Positions 36,590 through 45,893 of a DNA stretch of 64,000 nt are shown in pieces. Within the stretch, counting starts at the first letter, position 1. Every line of letters begins with the position of its first letter. Under the pieces are notes generated by a model, which saw only the letters and a program-made list of their open reading frames with translations, did not search any database and had not been told where the DNA came from. Origin of the DNA: Mesorhizobium sp. CAU 1732 (GTDB taxonomy: Bacteria > Pseudomonadota > Alphaproteobacteria > Rhizobiales > Rhizobiaceae); NCBI RefSeq assembly GCF_039888675.1, contig NZ_JBDQQR010000001.1, positions 3,472,001 through 3,536,000 of the forward strand, written 5' to 3'. The position numbers were made by a program, and so were the translations under genes.

Positions 36590-36757
36590 CTATCTGCTGA
36601 ACAACAGGTTCGGCACGAACAGCACGATCTCGGGTACGAAGATCAGCAGCAGCGTGACCACGCTCCCACTGGCGGTGTGAAACCGCAGTCCGACCAGCAG
36701 GATGATCGGGAGCAGCAGCGCCCAGATGCCGCCCGGATTGCTGAAGCTGCCGCCTCG
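36590..36757 (-). pseudogene. Collapsed remnant of a TRAP large-permease (dctM-like) gene
   Basis: On the minus strand 55 codons read without a stop. The first part (NPGGIWALLLPIILLVGLRF) matches the DctM region before FGLFTPTEAG; the second (VVTLLLIFVPEIVLFVPNLL) matches the DctM C-terminus, ending at a stop on 36590. Some 170 residues between them are missing, fused at HTASGS, and an in-frame stop (36758-36760) closes the upstream side. An internal deletion plus 5' loss explains it. The rest of the 36579-36953 gap holds only a promoter-like sequence. Confidence 0.75.
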
Positions 36758-36804
36758 TCATCGGCCCGCCAGCACCATGCCGCAAACGAGGCACATTCTC
36801 GCGG

Positions 36805-36833
36805 TTAATATCGAAGCGCCAATCCGCTATAAT
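36805..36833 (+). promoter_or_regulatory. Possible promoter of the flippase-like gene
   Basis: A consensus TATAAT at 36828-36833 with a poor TTAATA 17 bases upstream, about 120 bases before the TTG start at 36954. The unusually good -10 box in GC-rich DNA makes it worth noting. Confidence 0.4.
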
Positions 36834-36953
36834 CGAATCATGGGGTAGAAAGCCTTTGGCGGGTTGATCGATTTATTTACGTTCGAAGACGCAACTGTGT
36901 CGCGATCGAGATCTTCCGTCATGCCGGCAGGCTTTCGGTAGGGGAGTAGCGTT

Positions 36954-37886
36954 TTGAAGTTGAAGAAGTACCTTTGGTCTATAGTTGGCCTCGTCGCGGT
37001 CGGATTCTCAGTCTGGCTGCTCTACAAGGAGTTGCGTGGCCTCTCGATCGAGGAGCTTGGCGACAGTCTGGCCGCGATTCCACTTCGAGGCTGGTTGCTT
37101 GCCGTGGTGGCGACGCTCGTCGCCTATGGCGCACTCGCCGCCTACGACCATCTGGCGCTCCTTCACCTGCGCAAGCATGTGGGCTGGCTTTACATAACCA
37201 TCAGTTCCTTCACGACCTACGCGATTTCCCACAACATCGGCGCGTCGGTGCTTTCGGGTTCGGTGGTGCGGTATCGCGCGTACACGTCCAAGGGGCTGAC
37301 CGGCGCCGAAGTGGGCGTTCTGGTCGCCTTCTGCTCCTTCACCTTCGCGCTCGGCACGGTGATGCTGATGGGTATCGTCCTGCTGCTCGTGCCTGATCTG
37401 GCGGAACGCTTCGTGGACGTTCTTCCGATCGAAGCCACCGCGGCATCGGGCATTTTCCTGCTTTGCCTCGTGGCCCTGTATGTCCTCGGCAGCGCGCTCG
37501 GTCTTCGCCCGCTTCGGATCGGAAAATTCGAGATACATTATCCCAGGATGGATATCGTCACGCGGCAACTCGTCATCGCCCCGATCGAGTTGATCGCCGC
37601 CGCCGCGATCATCTATTTTGCGCTGCCGGAGGCAGGGAATCCCGGCTACCTCATCGTCCTCGGCATCTTCCTGATCTCGTTTTCCGCCGCGCTGCTCTCG
37701 CATGCGCCGGGCGGACTCGGCGTGCTGGAACTCGTCTTCATCATGGGATTGTCGGAGATGGAGCCGGCGGACGTGCTGGCCGCCCTGCTTGTGTTCAGGC
37801 TTCTCTACCTGATCATCCCGTTCATCGCCGCGCTGTTCGTGGTGCTGTTCTTCGAACGCTTCCAGCTTACGAAGCAGGCAGAATAG
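36954..37886 (+). CDS. Lysylphosphatidylglycerol synthase TM region/UPF0104 family membrane protein
   Basis: 310-residue inner-membrane protein with about eight helices and the flippase-domain signatures AISHNIGASVLSGSVVRYRAYTSKGLTGAEVG and LLSHAPGGLGVLELVF. It corresponds to the membrane half of MprF-like proteins without the cytosolic aminoacyltransferase domain, so lipid translocation or a related envelope role is likely; the substrate is unknown. The start is a TTG at 36954 preceded by GGGGAG; no ATG is available. Convergent with the pha operon, 52 bases away. Confidence 0.88.
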   Translation: MKLKKYLWSIVGLVAVGFSVWLLYKELRGLSIEELGDSLAAIPLRGWLLAVVATLVAYGALAAYDHLALLHLRKHVGWLYITISSFTTYAISHNIGASVLSGSVVRYRAYTSKGLTGAEVGVLVAFCSFTFALGTVMLMGIVLLLVPDLAERFVDVLPIEATAASGIFLLCLVALYVLGSALGLRPLRIGKFEIHYPRMDIVTRQLVIAPIELIAAAAIIYFALPEAGNPGYLIVLGIFLISFSAALLSHAPGGLGVLELVFIMGLSEMEPADVLAALLVFRLLYLIIPFIAALFVVLFFERFQLTKQAE

Positions 37887-37938
37887 AAGCCGACGCCGCT
37901 TCGAGCATCGGACCGAAAGGTGGAACCCGGCTTTCGGA

Positions 37939-38367
37939 CTATTCCGACGCTCGGTCCGGGTTCCGGGCGGCGTCCTCTTCTTCCGATGTGACCGGTTCGG
38001 CCTCGTCCAGAACGCCCGGCGAAGGATCCATCGCCGGAACCTCCTTGCTGCCCTCGGAGCGATCGCGGTAGAGCGCGGCGCGTCCCAGAAGCATCAGCGT
38101 CACCGGCGTCGTGATGGTGACGAAGACCCCGAGGAGAATCTCGTGGATCACCAGACGCGTATCGAGCACCGTGAAGAAGATCATCGAGGCGATGATGATG
38201 CCTCCGGCACCCCAACTCGTTCCAAGCGTGGGCGCGTGAATGCGGTCGTAGAAATTCGGCAACCGATAGAAACCGAACGATCCGATCAGCGCCAGGCCCG
38301 AACCGATCAGCAGAAAGACGGCAACCGGGATGGCCGCCCACAGCGGCAGGTCGGCAATCTCGCTCAT
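37939..38367 (-). CDS. phaG: PhaG/MnhG/MrpG subunit of cation/proton antiporter
   Basis: 142-residue membrane protein with three helices; the conserved core is GSFGFYRLPNFYDRIHAPTLGTSWG followed by a last helix LLGVFVTITTPVTLMLLGRAALY. A charged, acidic C-terminal extension of about 40 residues (to DAARNPDRASE) follows the membrane part, longer than in the smallest MrpG proteins. Last gene of the operon; its start overlaps phaF (ATGA). Confidence 0.92.
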   Translation of the reverse strand: MSEIADLPLWAAIPVAVFLLIGSGLALIGSFGFYRLPNFYDRIHAPTLGTSWGAGGIIIASMIFFTVLDTRLVIHEILLGVFVTITTPVTLMLLGRAALYRDRSEGSKEVPAMDPSPGVLDEAEPVTSEEEDAARNPDRASE

Positions 38368-38645
38368 TCGATCACCTCGCCGCGCATGAGGAACTTTGCC
38401 AGCGCGACGGTCGCGACGAAGCCGAGAATGCCGATAATGAGCGCAACCTCGAAATAAAGAACATGGCCGCTGCGCATGCCGTAGACCACGAGTTGCAGCA
38501 TCGAGTTCACATAGAGCGTATCGAGGCCGAGCACGCGGTCCTGCGCCCGTGGCCCCCTGATCATGCGTGTCAGGGCGAGCACCATCGCCACGGCGAGCGC
38601 CAATTGTGCGATCGTGATCGCCCAGGTGAGTATCAGGGCGCTCAT
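38364..38645 (-). CDS. phaF: PhaF/MnhF/MrpF subunit of cation/proton antiporter
   Basis: 93-residue protein with three helices; the signature RMIRGPRAQDRVLGLDTLYVNSML lies between the first two. ATG at 38645 overlaps the phaE stop by four bases; longer open frames upstream are shadows of phaE. Confidence 0.92.
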   Translation of the reverse strand: MSALILTWAITIAQLALAVAMVLALTRMIRGPRAQDRVLGLDTLYVNSMLQLVVYGMRSGHVLYFEVALIIGILGFVATVALAKFLMRGEVIE

Positions 38646-39127
38646 TCGAAGATCTCCCTCAGCATGCGCTCGTAGCGGTTGCGAACCAGATCGAGCCACT
38701 CCTGCTCGTCCACGAGATCGAAAACGTGGATCAGGAGGGTGCCGCGTGCCGAATTGTAGTCGAGCCAGGCAGTGCCGGGCGTGCTGGTCATGATGATGGC
38801 GAGGATCGCAAGACCCGTATGGTCGCGCAGTTCGAGGGGTATGGTCAGGAAGCCCGACTTCCGCTCGCGGCGCTTGCCCTGCAGGATGATGCGTGCAACG
38901 GCGATATTGGACCGCACGACGTCGTAGAACACGATCGCGGTCAGCCGCACCACGACATCCCAACGCTTGATGTACGGCTTGGCAGGACGCAGCATCGCCA
39001 TGCCTTGAGCCGCGATCAGCGCGATCACCGCGCCCAGCACCAGCTGTCCCAGCGAGAAGCTGGTCAGCATCAGCCACATCACGGTGAGTGCGACGATCAG
39101 CAGGGGATAGGGGAACACGGCACTCAT
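38642..39127 (-). CDS. phaE: PhaE/MnhE/MrpE subunit of cation/proton antiporter
   Basis: 161-residue protein with two N-terminal helices and a cytoplasmic domain. The MrpE pattern is clear in DVVRSNIAVARIILQG, SGFLTIPLELRDHTGLAILAIIMTSTPGTAWLDY and LLIHVFDL. ATG at 39127 overlaps the phaD stop. Confidence 0.92.
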   Translation of the reverse strand: MSAVFPYPLLIVALTVMWLMLTSFSLGQLVLGAVIALIAAQGMAMLRPAKPYIKRWDVVVRLTAIVFYDVVRSNIAVARIILQGKRRERKSGFLTIPLELRDHTGLAILAIIMTSTPGTAWLDYNSARGTLLIHVFDLVDEQEWLDLVRNRYERMLREIFE

Positions 39128-40758
39128 GGCTGTTCTCCATCCTCCGGTCTCGTCGCGCGCTCGGCCCCCAGAACGCCGTCGATATAGGGCTGCGGCGCAT
39201 GCAGGCCGGCTGCCGTGTCCTGCATGTACCGCATCAGCGGCCCCGCCTGCACCGTGATTGCCACGGTGAGAAACAGCAACGCGCCGATGGGGAGGATTTC
39301 GGTCAGCAGAACCCGCGGCACTGCCTCGTCCACCGGTGCCCAGAAGGAACGGATGCCCGCGCGCGTCATCGCGATCAGGGCCGACAGGCCGGAGAGGATG
39401 AGCAAGGCTACGAGCCACCACGACGCCGACGGGATGTCGCCGCCCTGACCGAAGCCGTCGGGATTCAGCATGGCCGTCAGGATGGCGAATTTGGCAATGA
39501 AGCCCGATAGCGGGGGAAGGCCCGCGAGGAGAATTCCGCACGCCGCGAAGCTGACGCCGAGAATGGCGAGCGTACCCGGGATTGCGACACCCTCGACCTT
39601 TTCTTCTTCCTCGTCCTCCTCACCCTCGCCATAGGCTTCCATGGTGACGGCCAGCACGTTTGCCGCGGGGTTCTGGCCACGTTCGATCAGTTCGATCAGC
39701 AGGAAAAAGGCCCCGATCGTCAGCGTCGAGCTGGCCAGGTACAGCAGGGCACCGGCGGTCACGCCCTGCTGCTCAATGCCGATGCTGGCCAGAAGCGTTC
39801 CCGACGAGACCAGCACGGAATAGCCAGCCAGCCGTCCGAGCGCCTGCGACGCGAGAACGCCGAGCGCGCCGAAGATCATCGTCGCGATGCCTCCGTAGAA
39901 CAGGATCTGGGCACCGAAGCCTGCCGAGGCGCCCGTTTCTCCGCCGAAGAACATCAGCGTCAGGCGCAAGATCACGTAGACGCCCACCTTGCTGAGGATC
40001 GCGAAGATGGCGGCGACCGGAGCGGCCGCGGCCGCATAGGTCGTCGGTAGCCAGAAGCTCAGCGGCCACATGCCTGCCTTCACCAGGAACGCGACGCCGA
40101 GGACCGCGGCGCCCGCCTCGAGCATCATCCTGCTCTCGTCGGGCACCTGCGGGATGCGCACGGCCAGATCCGCCATGTTGAGCGTTCCGGTCACGCCATA
40201 GATCAGCGCAACGCCGATCAGGAAGAGCAGCGACGCGATCAGGTTTATGGCGATGTAGTGCATGCCCGCCCTCACCCGCACCGGGCCGGACCCGTGCAGC
40301 ACGAGGCCGTAGGAGGCGGCGAGCATCACTTCGAAGAAGACGAAGAGGTTGAACAGGTCGCCGGTGAGGAAGGCACCGTTCATGCCCATCAGCAACAGCA
40401 GGAAGAGCGTGTGGAAGTGCGGACCCGCCTTCTGCCAGCGCCCGAGCGAGAAGATCAGCGCCGGGATCGCCAGCGCCGACGTCAGCAGCAGCATCATCGC
40501 CGACAGGCGGTCGAGCACGAGATTGATGGCGAAGGGCGGCGGCCAGTTGCCGAGCAGGTACACCGCGACGCGGCCGTCCTGCGGGCCGATGCCGTCCGCG
40601 ATGCGCACGAGCATCACCGACACCGCAAACAGTGCGATTGCCGAGACGATCGACACCGTCGCCTTGAGGAGCCGCTCCTTGTCGTCGAAGAACAGCAGCA
40701 GTGCGGCTGCGACGATCGGGATGACGATCGGCGCGATGATCAGATGTTCTGGTCTCAT
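39124..40758 (-). CDS. phaD: PhaD/MnhD/MrpD subunit of cation/proton antiporter
   Basis: 544-residue, roughly 14-helix subunit homologous to complex I NuoN/M proton-pumping subunits. Conserved features: LTGDLFNLFVFFEVMLAASYGLVLHG (functional glutamate in FFEVML), VAFLVKAGMWPLSFWLPTTYAAAAAPVAAIFAI (lysine in VKAG) and AGLPPLSGFIAKFAILTA. A strongly acidic insertion (GEGEEDEEEEKVEG, near residue 375-388) sits in a cytoplasmic loop. Start ATG at 40758 overlaps the phaC stop. Confidence 0.93.
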   Translation of the reverse strand: MRPEHLIIAPIVIPIVAAALLLFFDDKERLLKATVSIVSAIALFAVSVMLVRIADGIGPQDGRVAVYLLGNWPPPFAINLVLDRLSAMMLLLTSALAIPALIFSLGRWQKAGPHFHTLFLLLLMGMNGAFLTGDLFNLFVFFEVMLAASYGLVLHGSGPVRVRAGMHYIAINLIASLLFLIGVALIYGVTGTLNMADLAVRIPQVPDESRMMLEAGAAVLGVAFLVKAGMWPLSFWLPTTYAAAAAPVAAIFAILSKVGVYVILRLTLMFFGGETGASAGFGAQILFYGGIATMIFGALGVLASQALGRLAGYSVLVSSGTLLASIGIEQQGVTAGALLYLASSTLTIGAFFLLIELIERGQNPAANVLAVTMEAYGEGEEDEEEEKVEGVAIPGTLAILGVSFAACGILLAGLPPLSGFIAKFAILTAMLNPDGFGQGGDIPSASWWLVALLILSGLSALIAMTRAGIRSFWAPVDEAVPRVLLTEILPIGALLFLTVAITVQAGPLMRYMQDTAAGLHAPQPYIDGVLGAERATRPEDGEQP

Positions 40759-41099
40759 CGCTCGGGCTCCCGTCCATCGACGTGGTCCGTGCCGGTCATG
40801 CCGCGCGAGACCAGGAGAACGACGAGGAACAGGGCGGTCGTCGCGAACCCGATGACGATCGCCGTGAGGACCAGCGCCTGCGGAATCGGATCGACGAACA
40901 GCGCCGGATCGGGGGTGATGCCCGGTTCGACGACCGGAGCCGACTTGTTGCTCAGCCTGCCCATGCTGAAGATGAAGAGGTTCACGGCATAGGACAGGAG
41001 CGCAAGCCCGATGACGACCTGATAGGTGCGCGGACGCGCGATCAGCCAGACGCCCGAGCCGACGAGCACGCCGATACCGAGTGCGAGGATCAGCTCCAT
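40755..41099 (-). CDS. phaC: PhaC/MnhC/MrpC subunit of cation/proton antiporter
   Basis: 114-residue NuoK-like subunit with three helices and the segment IPQALVLTAIVIGFATTALFLVVLL, which is diagnostic of MrpC. Overlaps the end of the phaAB gene by ten bases and the start of phaD by four. Confidence 0.93.
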   Translation of the reverse strand: MELILALGIGVLVGSGVWLIARPRTYQVVIGLALLSYAVNLFIFSMGRLSNKSAPVVEPGITPDPALFVDPIPQALVLTAIVIGFATTALFLVVLLVSRGMTGTDHVDGREPER

Positions 41100-44014
41100 T
41101 TGACGTCCTCCTCGCCCTTCGCGGCTTCGATGACACGGGCGCGATGACTGCGTATCGACTGATGCGCGATCGCTATGAGGATGAGCACCGTCGCGCCGAC
41201 CACGAGCGCGAACACGCCGAGATCGAACAGGAGCGCTGTCGCGGCCGGAACCTTTCCGATCAGCGGAACCTCCAAATACTGGAAATAGGACGTCAGGAAC
41301 GGGAAGCCGAACAGCCAGGACCCGATGCCGGTGAAGGCGGCGATCAGCAGGCCGAAGCCGATCCAGCGAACCGGCAGGATGCGCAACCGGTCTTCCACCC
41401 AGCGCGTTCCGCCCGCCAGATATTGCAGCAGGAAGCCGATCGCCATGGTCAGGCCGGCAGCAAAACCGCCGCCCGGCAGTTCGTGGCCACGCATGAACAG
41501 ATATGCGGCGAGCACGATCGTGACCGGGAACATCCATTGCATGATGACGGAGGGCACGAGCAGGTAGTCCTGCACGGTGTTGCCCACCTCGCGGTCGGGA
41601 CGCTTCTCATCATATTCGTTCTGGATGCGTTGCTGCTCGGGTATTTCCACGCTGTCGGGCGCCGGACGGAAACGGCGCAGGAGCGAGAAGACCGTCAGCG
41701 CGACGATGCCGAGCACGACGATCTCGCCGAACGTGTCGAAGCCGCGGAAGTCCACGAGGATCACGTTGACGACGTTCGTGCCGCCGCCTTCCGAATAGGC
41801 GCGCGTCAGGAAGAACTCCGAGATCGTCTCCGGCCATGGCGTCGTCATCATGACATAGGAAATCATCGTCATGCCGGCGCCGCAGATGACGGCCAGCGTG
41901 AAGTCGCGATGCCGCCGCATGCGCGCGGTCGATGTCACGGAATTGTCGATCTCCGCATTCCTCTTCGGCAGCCAGCGCATGCCGAGCAGGATGAGAACCG
42001 TCGTCGCGATCTCCACGACGAGCTGCGTGATCGCAAGGTCGGGTGCGGAGAACCACGCGAAGGTGACGCAGGTCACGATGCCCGCGCCGCCCATCAGGAT
42101 GAGCGCGACGAGGCGGTGATACTTCGCCTGGTGTGCCGCGCCGATCGCGCAGGAAATGCCGATCAGCCAGATGATCGCAAACACCGGATCGGCCCCCGCG
42201 AGCGACGGGATGCCGGGATTGAACCCGGCCGTGAACAGCGGGGCAAGCGCCGCCAGGAACGCCACAAAGACGACAAGGCGCAATTGCGGCTGCAACCGGC
42301 GCGTACCGAAATGGCTCTCCATCCAGCGCGCCCAGCGCCAGGAGATCGTCACCAGGATGCGCTCGAAGATGCGCTGGCCCCGGAAGCGCCGGAAGATCGG
42401 CGGGCCGTCCTCGCAGGTGCGCAGATATCCGCGCAGCGCCATATAGAGCAGGATGCCGCCGATCAGCGCGATGACGCTCATGATGAGCGGCAGGTTGAGC
42501 CCGTGCCAGACCGACAGGCTGTATTCGGGCGTCCGATCGCCAAGCACCGCCACCACCGCCGCATGCAGATACGGGCCGACGGTTATCGCCGGAATCATAC
42601 CCACGATCAGGCAGATGAGGACCAGAAGCTCGATCGGCAGCCGCATCCAGTGCGGCGGCTCGTGCGGCTCGTGCGGCAGGTCGACGGGCTTCGGCCCGAA
42701 GAACACGGTATGTATGAAACGCACGGAATAGGTCACCGCGAACGCGCTGGCGATCGTCGCGACATAGGGCGCCACGCCGTCGAGCAGGGACTGTCGATGG
42801 ACTTCGATCGTCTCGGCGAAGAACATCTCCTTCGACAGGAAGCCGTTCAGCAGCGGCACGCCCGCCATGGCCGCACTCGCCACCATCGCAAGCGTCGCCG
42901 TGATCGGCAGGAAGGAGAACAGGCCCGACAGCTTGCGCATGTCGCGCGTGCCGGCCTCGTGATCGATGATGCCCGCCGCCATGAACAGCGACGCCTTGAA
43001 CGTCGCATGGTTCATCATGTGGAAGATCGCGGCGACCGCGGCGAGCGGACTGCCGAGGCTGAGCAGCGTCGTGATCAGGCCGAGATGGCTGATCGTCGAA
43101 TAGGCCAGAAGGCCCTTCAAATCCTGCTGGAAGATCGCGAAATATGCGCCCAGCAGCAGCGTCGACATGCCGGTGATGCCGACGATGAAGAACCATTCCT
43201 CCGTTCCCGACAGCACCGGCCAGAGCCGCGCGAGCAGGAAGACGCCCGCCTTCACCATCGTCGCGGAATGCAGATAGGCGGAGACCGGCGTGGGAGCCGC
43301 CATCGCGTTCGGCAGCCAGAAGTGGAACGGAAATTGCGCGCTCTTGGTCAGCGCGCCCATCAGCACCAGAAGGAGCGCAGGCACATAGAGCTCATGCTCG
43401 CGGATGAGATCGCCCGAAGCGAGCACGTCATCCAGTTCGTAGCTTCCGACGATGTGGCCGATGATGATGAGGCCGACCAGCAGGCAGAGCCCGCCGATCC
43501 CCGTGACCGTCAACGCCATGCGCGCGCCGTCGCGTGCCGCCTGGTTGTGCTGCCAGTAGCCGATCAGCAGGAACGAGAAGATGCTCGTCATCTCCCAGAA
43601 GATCGCCAGCACGATCAGGTTGCCGGAGATCACCATGCCCTGCATCGCGCCCATGAAGGCGAGCAGGAACGAGAAGAACCGCGGCACCGGATCCTTCGGC
43701 GACATGTAGTAGCGGGCGTAGATGACGACGAGGAAGCCGATGCCCGTGATGAGCATCGAGAACATCCAGGCGAAGCCATCCATCCGCAATGAGAAGTTGA
43801 GCCCAAGTTCCGGGATCCACTCCACCTGCCGACGCACGACCTCGCCGTCGACGACCGACGGGAATATGGAGGCCGTGAGGCTGAATGCCAGGAGCGTGAT
43901 GCCGCCCGAAAGCCACGCCTCCGCGTTGCGCGCATTCGCTGGCAGCATGGCCGCCAGCGCACTGCCCATGAACGGCAGCAGGATCAGGAGGAGTAGGATG
44001 TTTTCGTCCGTCAT
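41090..44014 (-). CDS. phaAB: PhaAB, fused MrpA/MrpB subunit of cation/proton antiporter
   Basis: 974-residue protein. The N-terminal 750 residues are the MrpA/NuoL-like antiporter core (IFWEMTSIFSFLLIGYW, KSAQFPFHFWLPNAMAAPTPVSAYLHSATMVKAG, LLAYSTISHLG). A MrpB-like domain with the signature MFPVTIVLAAYLFMRGHELPGGGFAAGL is fused at the C-terminus, so no separate phaB is needed. It exchanges Na+ or K+ for protons and confers pH/salt tolerance; in Sinorhizobium the pha system handles K+ and is needed for infection (established there). The start is ATG at 44014 (MTDENILLL), directly before the first helix. Confidence 0.94.
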   Translation of the reverse strand: MTDENILLLLILLPFMGSALAAMLPANARNAEAWLSGGITLLAFSLTASIFPSVVDGEVVRRQVEWIPELGLNFSLRMDGFAWMFSMLITGIGFLVVIYARYYMSPKDPVPRFFSFLLAFMGAMQGMVISGNLIVLAIFWEMTSIFSFLLIGYWQHNQAARDGARMALTVTGIGGLCLLVGLIIIGHIVGSYELDDVLASGDLIREHELYVPALLLVLMGALTKSAQFPFHFWLPNAMAAPTPVSAYLHSATMVKAGVFLLARLWPVLSGTEEWFFIVGITGMSTLLLGAYFAIFQQDLKGLLAYSTISHLGLITTLLSLGSPLAAVAAIFHMMNHATFKASLFMAAGIIDHEAGTRDMRKLSGLFSFLPITATLAMVASAAMAGVPLLNGFLSKEMFFAETIEVHRQSLLDGVAPYVATIASAFAVTYSVRFIHTVFFGPKPVDLPHEPHEPPHWMRLPIELLVLICLIVGMIPAITVGPYLHAAVVAVLGDRTPEYSLSVWHGLNLPLIMSVIALIGGILLYMALRGYLRTCEDGPPIFRRFRGQRIFERILVTISWRWARWMESHFGTRRLQPQLRLVVFVAFLAALAPLFTAGFNPGIPSLAGADPVFAIIWLIGISCAIGAAHQAKYHRLVALILMGGAGIVTCVTFAWFSAPDLAITQLVVEIATTVLILLGMRWLPKRNAEIDNSVTSTARMRRHRDFTLAVICGAGMTMISYVMMTTPWPETISEFFLTRAYSEGGGTNVVNVILVDFRGFDTFGEIVVLGIVALTVFSLLRRFRPAPDSVEIPEQQRIQNEYDEKRPDREVGNTVQDYLLVPSVIMQWMFPVTIVLAAYLFMRGHELPGGGFAAGLTMAIGFLLQYLAGGTRWVEDRLRILPVRWIGFGLLIAAFTGIGSWLFGFPFLTSYFQYLEVPLIGKVPAATALLFDLGVFALVVGATVLILIAIAHQSIRSHRARVIEAAKGEEDVKWS

Positions 44015-44188
44015 ACGCCTGGAAATGTTCCTGTCGGCGCAATCCGGGCGCCAGCTATAAAAATCGATGAGTCGCAATCTGCGAGCCGCCGTCAAGGTTT
44101 GATTGGCGACTCCGCTTTACCGCGGAATGACTACTTCAGGATCGACGACGTGCCCGTCGAGGATCGCAAAGCCGAAGACGGCAGGCGA

Positions 44189-44608
44189 TCAGAGCGGCGC
44201 GGAGCGACGCCCTGAATTCCCGTCGAAGGGCGGACCACGCGGCGCCATCGTTCTCGACGGTATGATCGCAGGCGCATTCATGTCGCCCCACTGCAACGGA
44301 TCGCCGACCCGCATGTGGGGCCAAAGCGCGTTCGAAGCAGCGATAATGGCGCAGGTATCGCCCGCCGCAGCACCTTCTGTCACCAGTGACGCCTTGTCAC
44401 GCATGCGGCTGTCGCTGCGGCAGCGCGGGCCTTTGAGCTTTTCGGGCTGGCTGGGCTGTACGTGGAGATTCGGCTGGGCCGGCCCCGATGTCATGAGCCT
44501 TGCGACCGAGGGCTGCACTCCGGAGACGACGAACAGCAATGCCAAAAGGGCGGGAAACCATGCGGCCCGCGGACGTCGTACAGGGCGGTTCGGCTCCGCT
44601 CCGGGCAA
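44189..44608 (-). CDS. Small secreted hypothetical protein
   Basis: 139-residue protein of unknown function. It begins with TTG at 44608, preceded by a strong GGAGG seven bases upstream. An N-terminal arginine-rich stretch and hydrophobic segment WFPALLALLFVVSGVQPSVA look like a signal peptide (cleavage near residue 36). The mature part has two cysteines (KGPRCRSD and GDTCAII), so a disulfide is possible, and a proline-rich tail. An overlapping plus-strand frame has no comparable signals. I recognise no family. Confidence 0.5.
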   Translation of the reverse strand: MPGAEPNRPVRRPRAAWFPALLALLFVVSGVQPSVARLMTSGPAQPNLHVQPSQPEKLKGPRCRSDSRMRDKASLVTEGAAAGDTCAIIAASNALWPHMRVGDPLQWGDMNAPAIIPSRTMAPRGPPFDGNSGRRSAPL

Positions 44609-44717
44609 CTTTGTTCCTCCAGGGATGTGCTGAATCGGGCGCCTAGGCGCCGCGCAGCGTCAACATAGGACAGCGTTTGACGCTATGTCCAGCATTTGAC
44701 ACGCATTTCTTGGCTTT

Positions 44718-45893
44718 TTATCGCCGTTCGGGCGGCAAAAGTTCTGGTCCAGGCGACTCGGTCGTGGGCGTCGACGCAACTTGCTGCGTTCGCATTTCAT
44801 GCAGCCACTCCCGCCAGATGGCGACCAGCAGCGCCATCAGCACCGGTCCGATGAAGAGACCGAGGAAACCCATGGTCTTCACACCGCCGATCAGCCCGAA
44901 GAAGGTCGGCAGGAACGGAAGCTTGATCGGACCGCCGACAAGCCTTGGCCGCAGCGTCTTGTCGACGATGAAGAGCTCCGTGGATCCCCAGACGAGAAGC
45001 GCGATACCCTCCACCGGCGATCCGCTCGCGACCAGATAGATCGAAACCAGCGTGAACGACAGCGGCGCGCCGCCAGGAATGAGGGCCATGACGCCCGTTA
45101 TGACGCCCAGCGTCACCGGTGACGGGACGCCCGCGATCCAGTAGGCGATGCCCAGCACGATCCCCTCGCCGATCGCGATCAGCGTCATGCCCGTCACGGT
45201 TGAACTGATCGTCGCCGGCACGACACGCGAAATCCGCTCCCACCGCATCGGCAGGATGCGCTCCCCCAGCGTATCGATCTGCGCCACGAAATTCTCGCCG
45301 TCCCGGTAGACGAAGAACAGCGCGATCATCATGAACAGCAGTGTGAGGAACAGGTCGAAAAGACCGGACCCGGTCGCCAGAACCGCACGATAGATGCTGC
45401 CGATATTGGCGCCGCTGACGATCTGTACGAGTTCACCGATCGCGCCTGGATGTCCGATATACTTGACCCATTGCTCGTCGAACCATTCGCCGACTCCGGG
45501 GAGTGCGACGATCCACTCCGGCGTGGTCGCGCCGAGCCGGTTCGTCTGAACCAGCCAGTCGAACCATTCTCCCACCTCCCCGATCGTGTAGCTGATCGCG
45601 ATCGCGATCGGGACGATCAGGAATGTGAGGATCGCAAGGATCGCGATGGTCGCGGCGATCGTGCGGTTGCCGCCGACCCGGTAGAGCAGGTCGCGGTAGA
45701 GCGGCCAACTCGCGAAGGCGATGACCAGAGCGGCCAGGACGGGTACGAGGAAGCCATGGAAGAAGTAGACGCCCGCCGCGATGATCAGGACGAGCAGCCA
45801 CCGCGCCACCGACAATTGCGGGATCAGCGCGATGCGAGACGGGGCGGACGAGCCCAGCCAGCGCGGTTCCTGCTGTCGTTCGGTAGGCGTCAT
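44718..45893 (-). CDS. AI-2E family transporter
   Basis: 391-residue membrane protein of the PerM/TqsA-type family: about eight helices with ALVIAFASWPLYRDLLYR near the N-terminus, the FFVYRDGENF stretch, GVPSPVTLGVITGVMALIPGGAPL and ELFIVDKTLRPRLVGGPIKLPFLPTFFGLIGGVKTMGFLGLFIGPV. Members export autoinducer-2 or work as cation antiporters; which applies here cannot be told. The start at 45893 (MTPTERQQ) is preferred to an earlier ATG because the added residues look like noise. Confidence 0.9.
   Translation of the reverse strand: MTPTERQQEPRWLGSSAPSRIALIPQLSVARWLLVLIIAAGVYFFHGFLVPVLAALVIAFASWPLYRDLLYRVGGNRTIAATIAILAILTFLIVPIAIAISYTIGEVGEWFDWLVQTNRLGATTPEWIVALPGVGEWFDEQWVKYIGHPGAIGELVQIVSGANIGSIYRAVLATGSGLFDLFLTLLFMMIALFFVYRDGENFVAQIDTLGERILPMRWERISRVVPATISSTVTGMTLIAIGEGIVLGIAYWIAGVPSPVTLGVITGVMALIPGGAPLSFTLVSIYLVASGSPVEGIALLVWGSTELFIVDKTLRPRLVGGPIKLPFLPTFFGLIGGVKTMGFLGLFIGPVLMALLVAIWREWLHEMRTQQVASTPTTESPGPELLPPERR

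Noticed and set aside
41081..43792. A 903-codon plus-strand open frame opposite phaAB
   Set aside because: It is rich in R, H, D and E, as expected from the complement of a GC-rich membrane-protein gene, has no recognisable domain, and the opposite strand encodes an unmistakable MrpA protein.
44638..44651. 14-bp palindrome GGCGCCTAGGCGCC between the small secreted protein gene and the AI-2E gene
   Set aside because: Short GC palindromes are common in such DNA, and it has no clear position relative to a promoter or stop.
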